A stretch of DNA of 64,000 bases from Acidobacteriaceae bacterium (GTDB lineage Bacteria > Acidobacteriota > Terriglobia > Terriglobales > Acidobacteriaceae): NCBI GenBank assembly GCA_003134995.1, contig PLDC01000028.1, positions 1 through 64,000 of the forward strand. Direction: 5' to 3'. Of this stretch, positions 55,707 to 64,000 are shown in pieces. A model generated the notes under the pieces. It saw only the letters and a list, made by a program, of their open reading frames with translations. It was not told the origin of the DNA and did not search any database. Each line of letters opens with the position of its first letter. Positions within the stretch are counted from its first letter, which is position 1. A program made the translations under genes and the position numbers.

Positions 55707-56157
55707 GTAAGGTTTTATTTACTACTGAACTGCGTGCGAACTGCCCTCGCGCGAGCGGGCGCTAGGAGGCTACCTTAAAGAAGTGGCGTGTGACGCTAGG
55801 TTCGGCGGAGGTCGATTCACATCCTTGAAGTCGACCGAGGTCGTACTCAAGGAGATCTTCAGTGAAATCAATCCGTTGAACAGTGTAGTTACCATACCAG
55901 AAACCCTGTATTTCTCCCAAGCGAAAATTATGCATTTTTAACTCAAAGGTTCTAACCCTCATTAATGCGGTGTGGGAAATTGCTGCGGGATCGCCTAGGG
56001 TGTTTACCGTAGCTTCTGCTCGGAAATCGCAGCATCCAAACCTCTATGGGATGTTCGGCATCGAATCCGCGCACTTGAATTAGGCGTCGAATATTTCAGA
56101 ATCAGTCCAAGGGATAGGGGTCTCAGCATTAAAGTTGAAGAGTGCGAAGATGTTAAA
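55707..56157. other. 450-bp intergenic region
   Basis: Divergent gap between the Ig-like gene and the AsmA-like gene. A 66-codon minus-strand ORF (55762-55962) lacks a ribosome site and any motif and is not called. No repeats or clear promoter were seen. Confidence 0.4.
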
Positions 56158-57819
56158 GTGGCGACTATGCATCAATCCCCAACTCGGGAGCCCAAGCAGG
56201 GAGCGAGGTTATGGAGATGGGTCGCTTTGGTCGGCGTCATTCTTCTGGTTGGCGCAGGAGTCGCGGCGCGGTTCGTGATTGATCGCGCGCAACCAATTAT
56301 TCGGGCGCGGGTTATCAGTACTTTATCGAATCGCTTCGACGCCAAAGTGGAGCTGGCGAGTTTTCAAGTTTCCGTGGTTCACGGAATCCAGGTTTCGGGA
56401 AATGGGCTTAAGATTTTTGGCAAGACGGATCCTAATCCGTACGAACCGGGAATCCAACCGCTGATCGCGGTCGCGGAATTCAGCTTTCAAAGCTCGTTGC
56501 GGAGCCTTTTTCGCTCTCCGATGCATGTGAATACTGTGTACGTGAAGGGCCTGGAGCTAAATATTCCGCCCAAGCAAGATCGCCAGCAGATGACAAGCAT
56601 GAGTTCGAAAACGACGAAGATGACCATCGTCGTCGACCAGTTTGTCTGCGAAGACACGAAGCTAGTGATTAACACTCCAAACCCGGAGAAGCCGCCGCTG
56701 GAATTTGCCATCTCAAACTTGAAGATGAGGGATATTGGGCAAGGCCAACCTTTGCAGTTTAATGCGACGCTGGTAAATCCGAAGCCAGTCGGGGACATTC
56801 AATCGACCGGACTGTTTGGACCCTGGCAACAAGACAGTCCGCGGGACACGCCGGTGCAAGGCGACTACTCGTTCAGCAATGCAGACCTGAGCACGATCAA
56901 GGGCATCGGCGGAACGCTTTCATCCACTGGCAATTACTCTGGAACTCTGAGCGACATCACCGTGCATGGAACGACCGATACGCCGGACTTTCAAATTGCG
57001 ACGAGCGGACACCCCGTGCCGCTGCACACTGAGTTTCATGCCATTGTTGACGGCACCAGCGGAGACACACAGCTCCGGCCGGTGAATGCAACGTTTCTTC
57101 ATACGTCTCTTACCGCAAATGGATCGGTGGTCCGCATGAAGAATGCAAAGGGGCACGACATAGAACTTGACGTCGTGCTGGACCGGGCTCGGATTGAAGA
57201 TCTGCTCAAGCTGGGCGTGCGCACAGACACGCCAGTGATGACCGGCGCTGTGCAAATGAAGACGAAACTGAGCCTTGTTCCGGGTGACGCAAGCGTGGCC
57301 GACAGATTAAAATTGGCAGGCACTTTTCGTGTGCCCCAGGCGCAGTTCACGAACGAGAAAGTGCGGGAGAGGCTTGACTCGCTGAGCATTCGCACCCAGG
57401 GAAAGATTAAAGAGGCGAAGGAACGCGCGGGCGAAGATGTGACGGCTGATTTGCAGGGAGTGTTCACTCTGAAGAACGGGATGCTGTCCTTTTCCTTACT
57501 TCATTTTCTTATTCCAGGGACGCACATCGATATCACCGGCGACTATGGGCTGGATGGAAGAGAGTTCAACTTTCACGGAAAAGCGATGCTGGATGCAAAG
57601 CTTTCGCAAATGACAACCGGCTGGAAGTCGATTCTGTTGAAGCCGGTCGATCCGTTCTTCAGCAAAGACGGAGTTGGAACAGAAGTTCCGATTCGAATTA
57701 CCGGAACGCAATCGGAGCCGCACATCGGCTTGGAGTTCGGTCGCAAGAGCGAGCATGACACTATGGCGGGCCACACCGACGCGGGAACGAAGCGTGACGC
57801 GGGAACTAAGCCTGAATAG
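56158..57819 (+). CDS. AsmA-like membrane-anchored protein
   Basis: 553 residues. A basic N-terminus and one membrane helix (WVALVGVILLVGAGVAARFVI) lead to an AsmA-type N-terminal module (FDAKVELASFQVSVVHGIQVSGNGLKI) and a long beta-rich periplasmic region. The conserved C-terminal segment is GVFTLKNGMLSFSLLHFLIPGTHIDITGDYGLDG. AsmA-like proteins form beta-groove tubes that carry phospholipids between membranes. Start is GTG 56158; ATG 56167, three codons on, is equally possible. The last 20 residues are a charged tail with a repeated DAGTK. Confidence 0.78.
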   Translation: MATMHQSPTREPKQGARLWRWVALVGVILLVGAGVAARFVIDRAQPIIRARVISTLSNRFDAKVELASFQVSVVHGIQVSGNGLKIFGKTDPNPYEPGIQPLIAVAEFSFQSSLRSLFRSPMHVNTVYVKGLELNIPPKQDRQQMTSMSSKTTKMTIVVDQFVCEDTKLVINTPNPEKPPLEFAISNLKMRDIGQGQPLQFNATLVNPKPVGDIQSTGLFGPWQQDSPRDTPVQGDYSFSNADLSTIKGIGGTLSSTGNYSGTLSDITVHGTTDTPDFQIATSGHPVPLHTEFHAIVDGTSGDTQLRPVNATFLHTSLTANGSVVRMKNAKGHDIELDVVLDRARIEDLLKLGVRTDTPVMTGAVQMKTKLSLVPGDASVADRLKLAGTFRVPQAQFTNEKVRERLDSLSIRTQGKIKEAKERAGEDVTADLQGVFTLKNGMLSFSLLHFLIPGTHIDITGDYGLDGREFNFHGKAMLDAKLSQMTTGWKSILLKPVDPFFSKDGVGTEVPIRITGTQSEPHIGLEFGRKSEHDTMAGHTDAGTKRDAGTKPE

Positions 57820-57861
57820 GATTGGATGTTAGACTACCCGAAAGGAAGTGAGGAGCGATCC

Positions 57862-58131
57862 ATGAGCGATAAACCCAGCACCACTCTGACTGCCACGGTT
57901 GAGAAGATCATCGAGTCTCCATCTCCAAGCGTTCCGGAGAAGGCTCAGATCGCCGTCGAAGGGGCCGATCACCTCTATCGAGAGCTTCGCATCGAAAACT
58001 CTCTCACAGACGAGAATGGCGAAAAGGTACGCCTTAAAAAGGGGGCCGAGGTAGAAGTCACCATCGCGGCAGACCCCGGGGCGACGATTCCAAAGAGTGG
58101 ACAGCAAGGGCCAATCGCAATGCGGCCATGA
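57862..58131 (+). CDS. conserved-looking small protein of unknown function
   Basis: 89 residues from ATG 57862 (MSDKPSTTLTATVEKI), AGGAG 6 nt upstream; the track's 57826 start has no ribosome site. It is an acidic/basic mixed, mainly beta protein without Cys, signal peptide or membrane span: KAQIAVEGADHLYRELRIEN, then VRLKKGAEVEVTIAAD. The gap after the AsmA-like gene is 42 bp, so it may be co-transcribed. I do not recognise a named domain. Confidence 0.7.
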   Translation: MSDKPSTTLTATVEKIIESPSPSVPEKAQIAVEGADHLYRELRIENSLTDENGEKVRLKKGAEVEVTIAADPGATIPKSGQQGPIAMRP

Positions 58132-58249
58132 GTCTTGCGCGCCGTTATCACGAATCACTGAGATCGATCTCTCGAGTTACGCGAGCAAAAGATTTCTGGT
58201 GCCAATAAGGCAATCATTCGCAGGTGTGCAGTCGCGTCCTCGCGGTGCG

Positions 58250-60538
58250 TCAGGCAACGGCGACATTCCCACGAAATTTCTCTCGATCGCGATCCGCATC
58301 GAGTCTCAGCTCACAGAGTTCGGTGATCAGACTTCCCGCCCAGCGGTAGATGTTGTGTTCTTTAACGTTTCTGCGCATGCGGTGCATGCGTAACTGCTTT
58401 TCTTCCGGTTCCATTTCTAGCGCAGCTCGAATCGCTTCGGCAGTCTGATCGATATTGTAGGGGTTCACCAGCAACGCATCGCGCAATTCGCGGGCTGCGC
58501 CGGTAAATTGGCTCAAGATCAATACGCCACGTTCGTCGCGCCGCGCGGCGATAAACTCTTTTGCGACCAAGTTCATGCCGTCGTGCAGGGACGTCACCAG
58601 GCAAAGATCGGCGGCGGAGTAATAACGCTCAATCTCCTGGTGGTTATGCTGCCGTTTCAGGAAAATAATGGGCTTCCATTTGCCGGTCTGGAATCGCCAA
58701 TTGATTCGCTCCGATTCGGCTTCTACCTCTGCGAGCAGATCGTGATACCGCTTTATGTGAGTGCGGCTGGGCGCGCCTATCTGGACGAAGGTGAATTTGC
58801 CTTGATATTTAGGATACTTTTCGAGAAACTGCTCGATCGCACAAAAGCGCTCGGGGATTCCCTTCGTATAGTCGACGCGATCGACGCCGACCCCCATAAA
58901 CTCCGCCTCAACGCCCAAGTTGTGCATCAAGGTTGAGCGCTCGAGGTAGTTGACTCCGTGCCGGTCGCTTTCGACGGACTCATCATCCGTAAGGTCTACA
59001 CTGATTGGGAAAGGCCGGACCATGGTGCGATGGCTTTGGCGCAGAACGGAAAAGTGTTCCCAGTCCACGCGTGATTCCAGAGTCCGATCCACCGTTTGCA
59101 AGAAATTGTTGCAATGCGATTGGATGTGAAAGCCGATGAGATCCGCTCCCAACAACCCGTCCACCAATTGGCGCTGCCATGGGCAAATGGCGAAGGCTTC
59201 CTGGTTTGGCCACGGGATGTGCCAGAAAATGGCCACGCGCGCGTCCGGCCTTTTCTCTTTGATCATTCGCGGCAACAATGCAAAGTGGTAATCCTGGACG
59301 AGCACCACCGGGTTGGGCGTATCCGCGATTTCTTCGAGCACTGCGGCGGTGAACTTGCGATTGACATCCTGATAGTGCTGCCAGTCCTGTGCCCGAAAAA
59401 GGGGACGGGTATGAGCGATGTGACAAAGCGGCCACAAACCTTCGTTGGCAAACCCGTAGTAATAACCTTCTTCCTCTTCCTTGCTCAGCCACAACCGGCG
59501 CAGCGTGTAACGAGGATCGTCGGGAGGAACGCGCAAACGATCATGCGCGTCGACGACTTCGGTGTCGGCGTCTCCGCTGCCGTGTGCGATCCAGGTTCCG
59601 TCGCAGGCGTTGAGCACTGGCTCCAGAGCGCTCACCAAGCCGCTTGGCGGTACGACCACATCGATCAATTTGCCGTTGTGCTGGTGCATGTAAGGTTCAC
59701 GATTCGACACGACGAACAAGCGGCTGCCTTGCAGTCGAGTCTGTATCTGCACCGCCAGCCGATCCGCCGTCCACATGGATTCTGAGGCCTCGCGCAAACG
59801 GGCTTCATTTTCTGCCGCATTGCGAGCCTGACTCAGGCTTTCCGCCAGCGTGACTACTTCCCACGCAAGCGGCCTGAAGAGATCGAGGTCAGGCATTTGC
59901 TGGCGTGACGAGATTCTGCCCGTGCGAAGCTCGCGCATCCATTGCGCGGCTCTTGCGATTGGACCCGCGATGCTCCAACGCACAATAAGCAGCGTGATGA
60001 GAACGATAAGGAAAACCTGAACGAGTACTCTTAAGAAGGCCGCGCGCCAGACGCGAAGGCTTTGTGCACGGATGTAGGTAGCGTCATGCACGACCGCGAG
60101 CCCGCCCACAACTTGATCCTGGCGGTGGAGTGGCAGCGCGAAAATTTGCGCCGGAGTATTGCCCACTCGCACGAATGAACTCTCGCCGTGGCCCTCTGCC
60201 ATGGCTTTGGTCACTTCCGGCGGTGTCGTCGTAAGAAGTTGCCCTAACTCGGAGGTGATCGCCATCGTTTTTCCTTGGCGATCGTAAACGGCAACTCCTA
60301 AGAGGTGTTCGCGATTGCCGAAGCGCTGCACCAGCCGCTGCAATCCGCGCTGCGATCCGGCCTCCCACGACTTCTCAACATTTCCTGCTACGCTTTCACC
60401 GAGCACCTCAGCGCGACGTTCCAGATCATTGCGCAAGGAACGTTTTTCGCCGACCACCTCGTAGTAGGAAAACCCCAGAGATACCAGGGTGATGCCTACG
60501 ATGAGGGAAACAATAAGCCGGGCGCTCAACAGACGCAT
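58250..60538 (-). CDS. otsA: trehalose-6-phosphate synthase fused to membrane/HAMP sensor module
   Basis: 762 residues from ATG 60538 (MRLLSARLIVSL); the GTG at 60565 is the alternative. The N-terminal 235 residues look like a receptor, not an enzyme: helix 1, a periplasmic sensor-like domain (GVAVYDRQGKTMAITSELG), helix 2 (VLVQVFLIVLITLLIV) and a HAMP-like segment. From about residue 265 it is a GT20 synthase making trehalose-6-phosphate from UDP-glucose and glucose-6-phosphate. Motifs are VVSNREPY, VDRVDYTKGIPERF and HDGMNLVAKEFIAARRD. Free-standing OtsA is about 470 aa. Fusion implies membrane-localised, possibly signal-controlled osmolyte synthesis (inference). No otsB phosphatase is in the window. 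Confidence 0.88.
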   Translation of the reverse strand: MRLLSARLIVSLIVGITLVSLGFSYYEVVGEKRSLRNDLERRAEVLGESVAGNVEKSWEAGSQRGLQRLVQRFGNREHLLGVAVYDRQGKTMAITSELGQLLTTTPPEVTKAMAEGHGESSFVRVGNTPAQIFALPLHRQDQVVGGLAVVHDATYIRAQSLRVWRAAFLRVLVQVFLIVLITLLIVRWSIAGPIARAAQWMRELRTGRISSRQQMPDLDLFRPLAWEVVTLAESLSQARNAAENEARLREASESMWTADRLAVQIQTRLQGSRLFVVSNREPYMHQHNGKLIDVVVPPSGLVSALEPVLNACDGTWIAHGSGDADTEVVDAHDRLRVPPDDPRYTLRRLWLSKEEEEGYYYGFANEGLWPLCHIAHTRPLFRAQDWQHYQDVNRKFTAAVLEEIADTPNPVVLVQDYHFALLPRMIKEKRPDARVAIFWHIPWPNQEAFAICPWQRQLVDGLLGADLIGFHIQSHCNNFLQTVDRTLESRVDWEHFSVLRQSHRTMVRPFPISVDLTDDESVESDRHGVNYLERSTLMHNLGVEAEFMGVGVDRVDYTKGIPERFCAIEQFLEKYPKYQGKFTFVQIGAPSRTHIKRYHDLLAEVEAESERINWRFQTGKWKPIIFLKRQHNHQEIERYYSAADLCLVTSLHDGMNLVAKEFIAARRDERGVLILSQFTGAARELRDALLVNPYNIDQTAEAIRAALEMEPEEKQLRMHRMRRNVKEHNIYRWAGSLITELCELRLDADRDREKFRGNVAVA

Positions 60539-60690
60539 AGAAGTCGCTTTCCGATTACTATCCACCGTAAGCTTAGTGAGGCGAAGCGTCTGAGGGACAT
60601 ACCGGAATCACCCTAATGTTCAGAATAAAAAAGCGGAAGGAGTGCTCAGCGAAGGAGGCGCGATTTGCCCAGAGGGAGTTGAGAATCTGA

Positions 60691-61862
60691 CTAAGGCGTC
60701 AGGCCGTTCCCTGATTTTTGCACGCCGCTGGGCTTTGAGTCTTGAAGCGGCAACGTGGCCGTTACCGCGGTGCCTGTGCTATCCGAGCGAATTTCCAAAT
60801 CCCGCCCAGTTGTCTTAGGCGCTCGCGCATTCCGCGAAATCCCACTCCAGTCCGAGTAGATGAGCTGATCTGGGCCTGTTTTTCCGGGGGTATACCTTTG
60901 CCCTGGTCTTGAATCTCGACGCGAAGGTGGTGATCTTCCTCATGCACGCGAATCGTCGCCGAAGACCCTCCGGAATGGCGGTGAATATTAGTAAGGCACT
61001 CTTGAACCATGCGAAAAATGGCAATTTCCATTTCGTCGGAAAGACGGCCAAACTCCTGTGGCATATCCAGATCGACTTTGATCTTGCTGCGCTCCGAGAA
61101 CCCGTCCACGTACCAGCGCAGCGCAGATGCCAGCCCGGCCGCATCGAGCAAAGGAGGATGAAGCAGATGAGAGATGGTTCGAATTTCGCGGCTGATCTGA
61201 TCGACCATGGCGGCATTTTCGGAGACGGCTCGGGCTCCCGCCGAATCGAGCTTGTCGGACTGACGCTGTACGGCCGCGATATTCATGCTCAGGGCGGCGA
61301 GCAGTTGGCCCACGCTGTCATGTAGCTCTCTGGCAATTTGGCGCCGCTCTTCGTCGCGCATCTGCTGCAGGCGGCTTGAAAGTTCGCGCAGGCTGTCGTT
61401 CGCAGTCTTCAAGTCTGCGGTTCGCTCCTGAACCTTGCGCTCCAATTCGTCATGCGCTCCTCGCAGTTGCTCCTCGGCCCACTTTGTTCGGGCGATGGAG
61501 CGGCGGTTTGCTTCACCGAGAGCGATGATAAGGCCGGAGAAGATCAGAAAACCGAGCATCCCAGAAATCTCGACTTTGGGATCTTGAAGGCTGAAGGAAT
61601 TGTATGGAGGCAGGAACCAGTACCAGATGCCGGCCAGTCCCAGCAGGCTGGTAACAATGGACGGACCAAGTCCGCAATACCATGCGGAAAAGACTACGGC
61701 GGGCCAAAGCGTGTGATACGGGTTCGTTTCTCCCAGGAGAGGAGAAAGCACCCACCGAAGCCACAAAGCAAGCGTGGCCGCCAAAATCGCGAGCGCATAG
61801 CGGCGCACTACTTCATATCTATGGTCACCGGCTGGAATGTGATCGGTCGTCATCCTGGGCAC
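60691..61862 (-). pseudogene. sensor histidine kinase (DUF4118-like + HisKA_3), C-terminal frameshift
   Basis: A NarL-type kinase. Three to four N-terminal helices (YALAILAATLALWLRWVLSP, PSIVTSLLGLAGIWYWFLPP) resemble DUF4118. After a coiled coil come the HisKA_3 box ARELHDSVGQLLAAL and an HATPase with NIHRHSGGSSATIRV and DQGKGIP. The track ORF ends abnormally at GGIWKFARIAQAPR (60762). Shifting frame by one base at about 60800-60806 gives GG-DLEIRSDSTGTAVTATLP and a stop at 60691, exactly the expected family ending. Either one G was lost from a G-run, inactivating or altering the kinase, or this is a sequencing error. No response regulator is adjacent. Confidence 0.8.
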
Positions 61863-62357
61863 TTATCTTGCAGAGCACTAATCGATGGCAGTTGTAAGCG
61901 GGTCGCACCTACTTAAGATAGATCATACGTGATTCGTGCGGTTGCAGTCTCCGATCCCCGCCGCGCGACTTCGGCCTTCAGGCGCGCCAACGGATTGAAA
62001 CCGATAACGACGTTGGCGTTATGAAGCGGCTCGGTCATAGCCAGCAGGCTCGTGACGGATGCCCTTTTCATTCCGCCCAGTACAGTAAATACCCTAGAGT
62101 CATCCCGCAGATTGTCGTGTTCCAATTAGATGTTTGTCGGTGGATCCCCGTAGCATCTTAGAAAACAGACCGATGGTTAGGGCTATCCCTGAGTTCGGCG
62201 ATTCATCAGCCCCCCGCGCCCCGCGTGCGAATAATCTCGTCTATGCGAGAGTCAACTCCTTCCACTTTGCATTGGTTGAAACTCAGGCGAGCACCGAAAG
62301 CCAAGCCGTGAAAGGCTTATCAAAGCGCCGCAAACTAACTCGGTCCTGGAGAAGACC
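61863..62357. other. 495-bp intergenic region
   Basis: Divergent gap between two sensor-kinase genes. The minus ORF 61913-62125 and plus ORF 62134-62361 show no motifs, and the second runs into the next start. No hairpin or repeat was noticed. Confidence 0.4.
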
Positions 62358-64000
62358 ATGAAGAAAAGCAGTCAAGACCCTGCAATTGCCGTGGCCAATG
62401 GTGCGTCCGATGAAGGCAAGGGGAGCAAGCGCAACGGCAATTCTGTAGCTTCTGCTCAGCCTGACTCAGGCGATCTCAGCGTGATTCTGGCCAGCCTGCA
62501 AACCATGCGGGACGGCGACTTTTCCGTACGCCTACCGGGCTCGTGGACCGGACTATCAGGAAAGATTGCCGACACTTTCAATTCCATTGTTGCCGCCAAT
62601 CAGCAGATGGCGCAAGAGTTGAAGCGCGTGGGGCACGTGGTGGGCAAAGAGGGACGCACTCGTGAGCGTACCCGCTTTCATGAATCCCGCGGGGCGTGGG
62701 GCGAGATGGAAGTCTCGATCAACACATTGGTTGAGGACTTGCTCCGGCCGACAGAAGGTGTGACGCGTGCTATCGCCGCCGTTGCGCAGGGCAACCTGAC
62801 CCAGACCGTGCGCCTGGATGTGGATGGACGGCCGCTCGAGGGCGAGTTCCTGCGTTCAGCCAACATCGTTAACACGATGATTCAGCAGCTCAGCGTGTTC
62901 ACTGCCGAAGTAACGCGCGTGGCTCGCGAGGTCGGCACGGATGGAAAACTGGGCGGTCAGGCACAAGTGCCCGGCGTGGCCGGAACGTGGAAGGATCTCA
63001 CGGACTCAGTGAACTCGATGGCCAGTAACCTTACGGGCCAGGTTCGCAATATCGCTGAAGTTGCAACCGCCGTCGCCAGCGGCGATCTTTCCCGCAAAAT
63101 CACAGTCGATGTGCGCGGTGAAATTTTGCAGCTCAAAGAAGCCATCAACACGATGGTGGATCAGTTGCGTTCGTTTGCTTCCGAGGTAACGCGCGTTGCA
63201 CGTGAAGTGGGTACGGACGGCAAACTGGGTGGCCAAGCGGTGGTCGTAGGCGTGGCGGGTACGTGGAAAGATCTTACCGACTCGGTGAATGCCATGGCCG
63301 GCAACCTGACGGCTCAGGTGAGGAACATCGCCGAAGTAACCACGGCCGTGGCGCGCGGCGACTTGTCGCGCAAAATCACGGTCGACGTGAAGGGCGAAAT
63401 TCTCGAACTCAAAGACACTATTAATACGATGGTCGATCAGCTCAACGCGTTCGCCGGCGAAGTTACCCGCGTCGCTCGCGAGGTCGGTACTGAAGGTAAG
63501 CTGGGCGGGCAGGCGCAGGTGCCCGGAGTGGGCGGCACGTGGAAAGATCTCACCGACAACGTCAACTTCATGGCCAGCAACCTCACCGGCCAGGTGCGAA
63601 ACATCGCGGAGGTCGCGACTGCCATCGCCAACGGCGACTTGTCGCGCAAGATTACGGTGGATGTTCGCGGCGAAATCTTACAGCTGAAAGAAACGCTGAA
63701 CACCATGGTCGATCAGCTCAACCGCTTTGCTGGCGAAGTAACGCGCGTCGCTCGAGAAGTGGGAACTGAAGGCCGCCTGGGAGGACAAGCCAACGTTCCC
63801 GGCGTCGCCGGCACATGGAAAGATCTCACGGACTCCGTGAATTCGATGGCTGGAAACCTCACGGGTCAGGTTCGAAATATCGCTGAGGTAACTACTGCTG
63901 TGGCCCGTGGCGATTTGTCACGCAAGATCACGGTCGACGTGAAAGGCGAAATTCTCGAACTGAAGAACACTATCAATACGATGGTGGACCAACTCAATGC
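62358..64000 (+). CDS. poly-HAMP sensor kinase, 5' part (runs off window)
   Basis: The frame is open from ATG 62358 ([19 protein letters not shown] 7 nt upstream) to the window end, 547 codons, and is absent from the ORF track because no stop is reached. No transmembrane helix is present. After a divergent HAMP-like unit ([16 protein letters not shown]) come at least four near-identical 92-residue units: [24 protein letters not shown]-x-GEI and FA[12 protein letters not shown]. Poly-HAMP chains of this kind are known from group III hybrid kinases (Nik1/Os-1 type), where they sense osmotic or stress cues. The kinase and receiver parts would lie beyond 64000 and are inferred. Confidence 0.88.
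   Translation, partial: MKKSSQDPAIAVANGASDEGKGSKRNGNSVASAQPDSGDLSVILASLQTMRDGDFSVRLPGSWTGLSGKIADTFNSIVAANQQMAQELKRVGHVVGKEGRTRERTRFHESRGAWGEMEVSINTLVEDLLRPTEGVTRAIAAVAQGNLTQTVRLDVDGRPLEGEFLRSANIVNTMIQQLSVFTAEVTRVAREVGTDGKLGGQAQVPGVAGTWKDLTDSVNSMASNLTGQVRNIAEVATAVASGDLSRKITVDVRGEILQLKEAINTMVDQLRSFASEVTRVAREVGTDGKLGGQAVVVGVAGTWKDLTDSVNAMAGNLTAQVRNIAEVTTAVARGDLSRKITVDVKGEILELKDTINTMVDQLNAFAGEVTRVAREVGTEGKLGGQAQVPGVGGTWKDLTDNVNFMASNLTGQVRNIAEVATAIANGDLSRKITVDVRGEILQLKETLNTMVDQLNRFAGEVTRVAREVGTEGRLGGQANVPGVAGTWKDLTDSVNSMAGNLTGQVRNIAEVTTAVARGDLSRKITVDVKGEILELKNTINTMVDQLN
62911..63990. repeat. 276-bp coding tandem repeat (HAMP units)
   Basis: GTAACGCGCGT-GC-CG-GA-GT blocks recur at about 62911, 63187, 63463 and 63739, a strict 276-bp (92-codon) period. 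Third positions vary while the protein is almost constant, showing purifying selection on each unit after amplification. Confidence 0.85.

Noticed and set aside
55762-55962. 66-aa minus-strand ORF
   Set aside because: No ribosome site, signal or domain; it cannot be separated from chance.
61913-62125. 70-aa minus-strand ORF between two kinase genes
   Set aside because: No ribosome site and no motif; composition does not stand out from intergenic DNA.

Overview
The window looks like a chromosomal segment of a GC-rich, Gram-negative soil bacterium, most likely an Acidobacteriota (Koribacter/Sulfotelmatobacter-like). This is inferred from the many GloVer-repeat secreted proteins, a PEGA-domain kinase homologue, YXWGXW and DUF5818/DUF6893-type small proteins, a TonB fused to a receiver-like domain, and GC-rich palindromic intergenic repeats. 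No rRNA, confident tRNA, CRISPR array, transposase or integrase was found.

Layout. 0-6.1 kb, mostly minus strand: alpha/beta hydrolase, Fe/Mn superoxide dismutase, a large PAS/GAF hybrid histidine kinase, a HigB-HigA-type toxin-antitoxin pair with a readable promoter/operator, and a membrane-anchored peroxiredoxin. 6.4-12.5 kb: a complete pyruvate dehydrogenase cluster (homodimeric E1, double-lipoyl E2, E3), followed closely by an MscS-type channel. 14.3-20.5 kb: an acetyl-CoA hydrolase/CoA-transferase with a CRP/FNR-like palindrome upstream, a receiver-TonB fusion, a repeat-rich 750-bp gap, a Tat-exported glucoamylase-like glycosidase, and a MarR regulator.

20.8-40.4 kb is the outstanding region: thirteen consecutive, co-directional paralogues encoding secreted GloVer-repeat proteins of 410-498 aa. 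By my count each has seven repeats, which suggests a seven-bladed beta-propeller. Eleven end in a nearly identical IPT/TIG domain and two lack it. A 35-codon relic of a fourteenth gene lies between genes 12 and 13. The array starts behind a candidate sigma70-type promoter with a roughly 340-nt leader. It appears to have grown by tandem duplication and may be a surface or secreted binding-protein family.

40.5-49.5 kb: a PEGA-domain Ser/Thr kinase homologue whose catalytic residues are lost (predicted pseudokinase), then a MacAB-like export cassette (three FtsX-type permeases, membrane-fusion protein, ATPase) and a 44-aa membrane protein. 49.6-58.1 kb: small envelope or stress-type genes (DUF5818-like, YflT-like, a 40-aa DUF6893-like protein, YXWGXW, BON lipoprotein, a low-complexity secreted protein, an Ig-like/concanavalin-like secreted protein, an AsmA-like protein, an 89-aa protein), plus a decayed copy of the concanavalin-like gene. 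58.2-64 kb: a trehalose-6-phosphate synthase fused to a sensor-like membrane/HAMP module, a NarL-type histidine kinase with an apparent C-terminal frameshift, and the 5' part of a poly-HAMP sensor kinase that runs off the window and is missing from the ORF track.

All functional calls come from reading motifs by eye; no database search was run.
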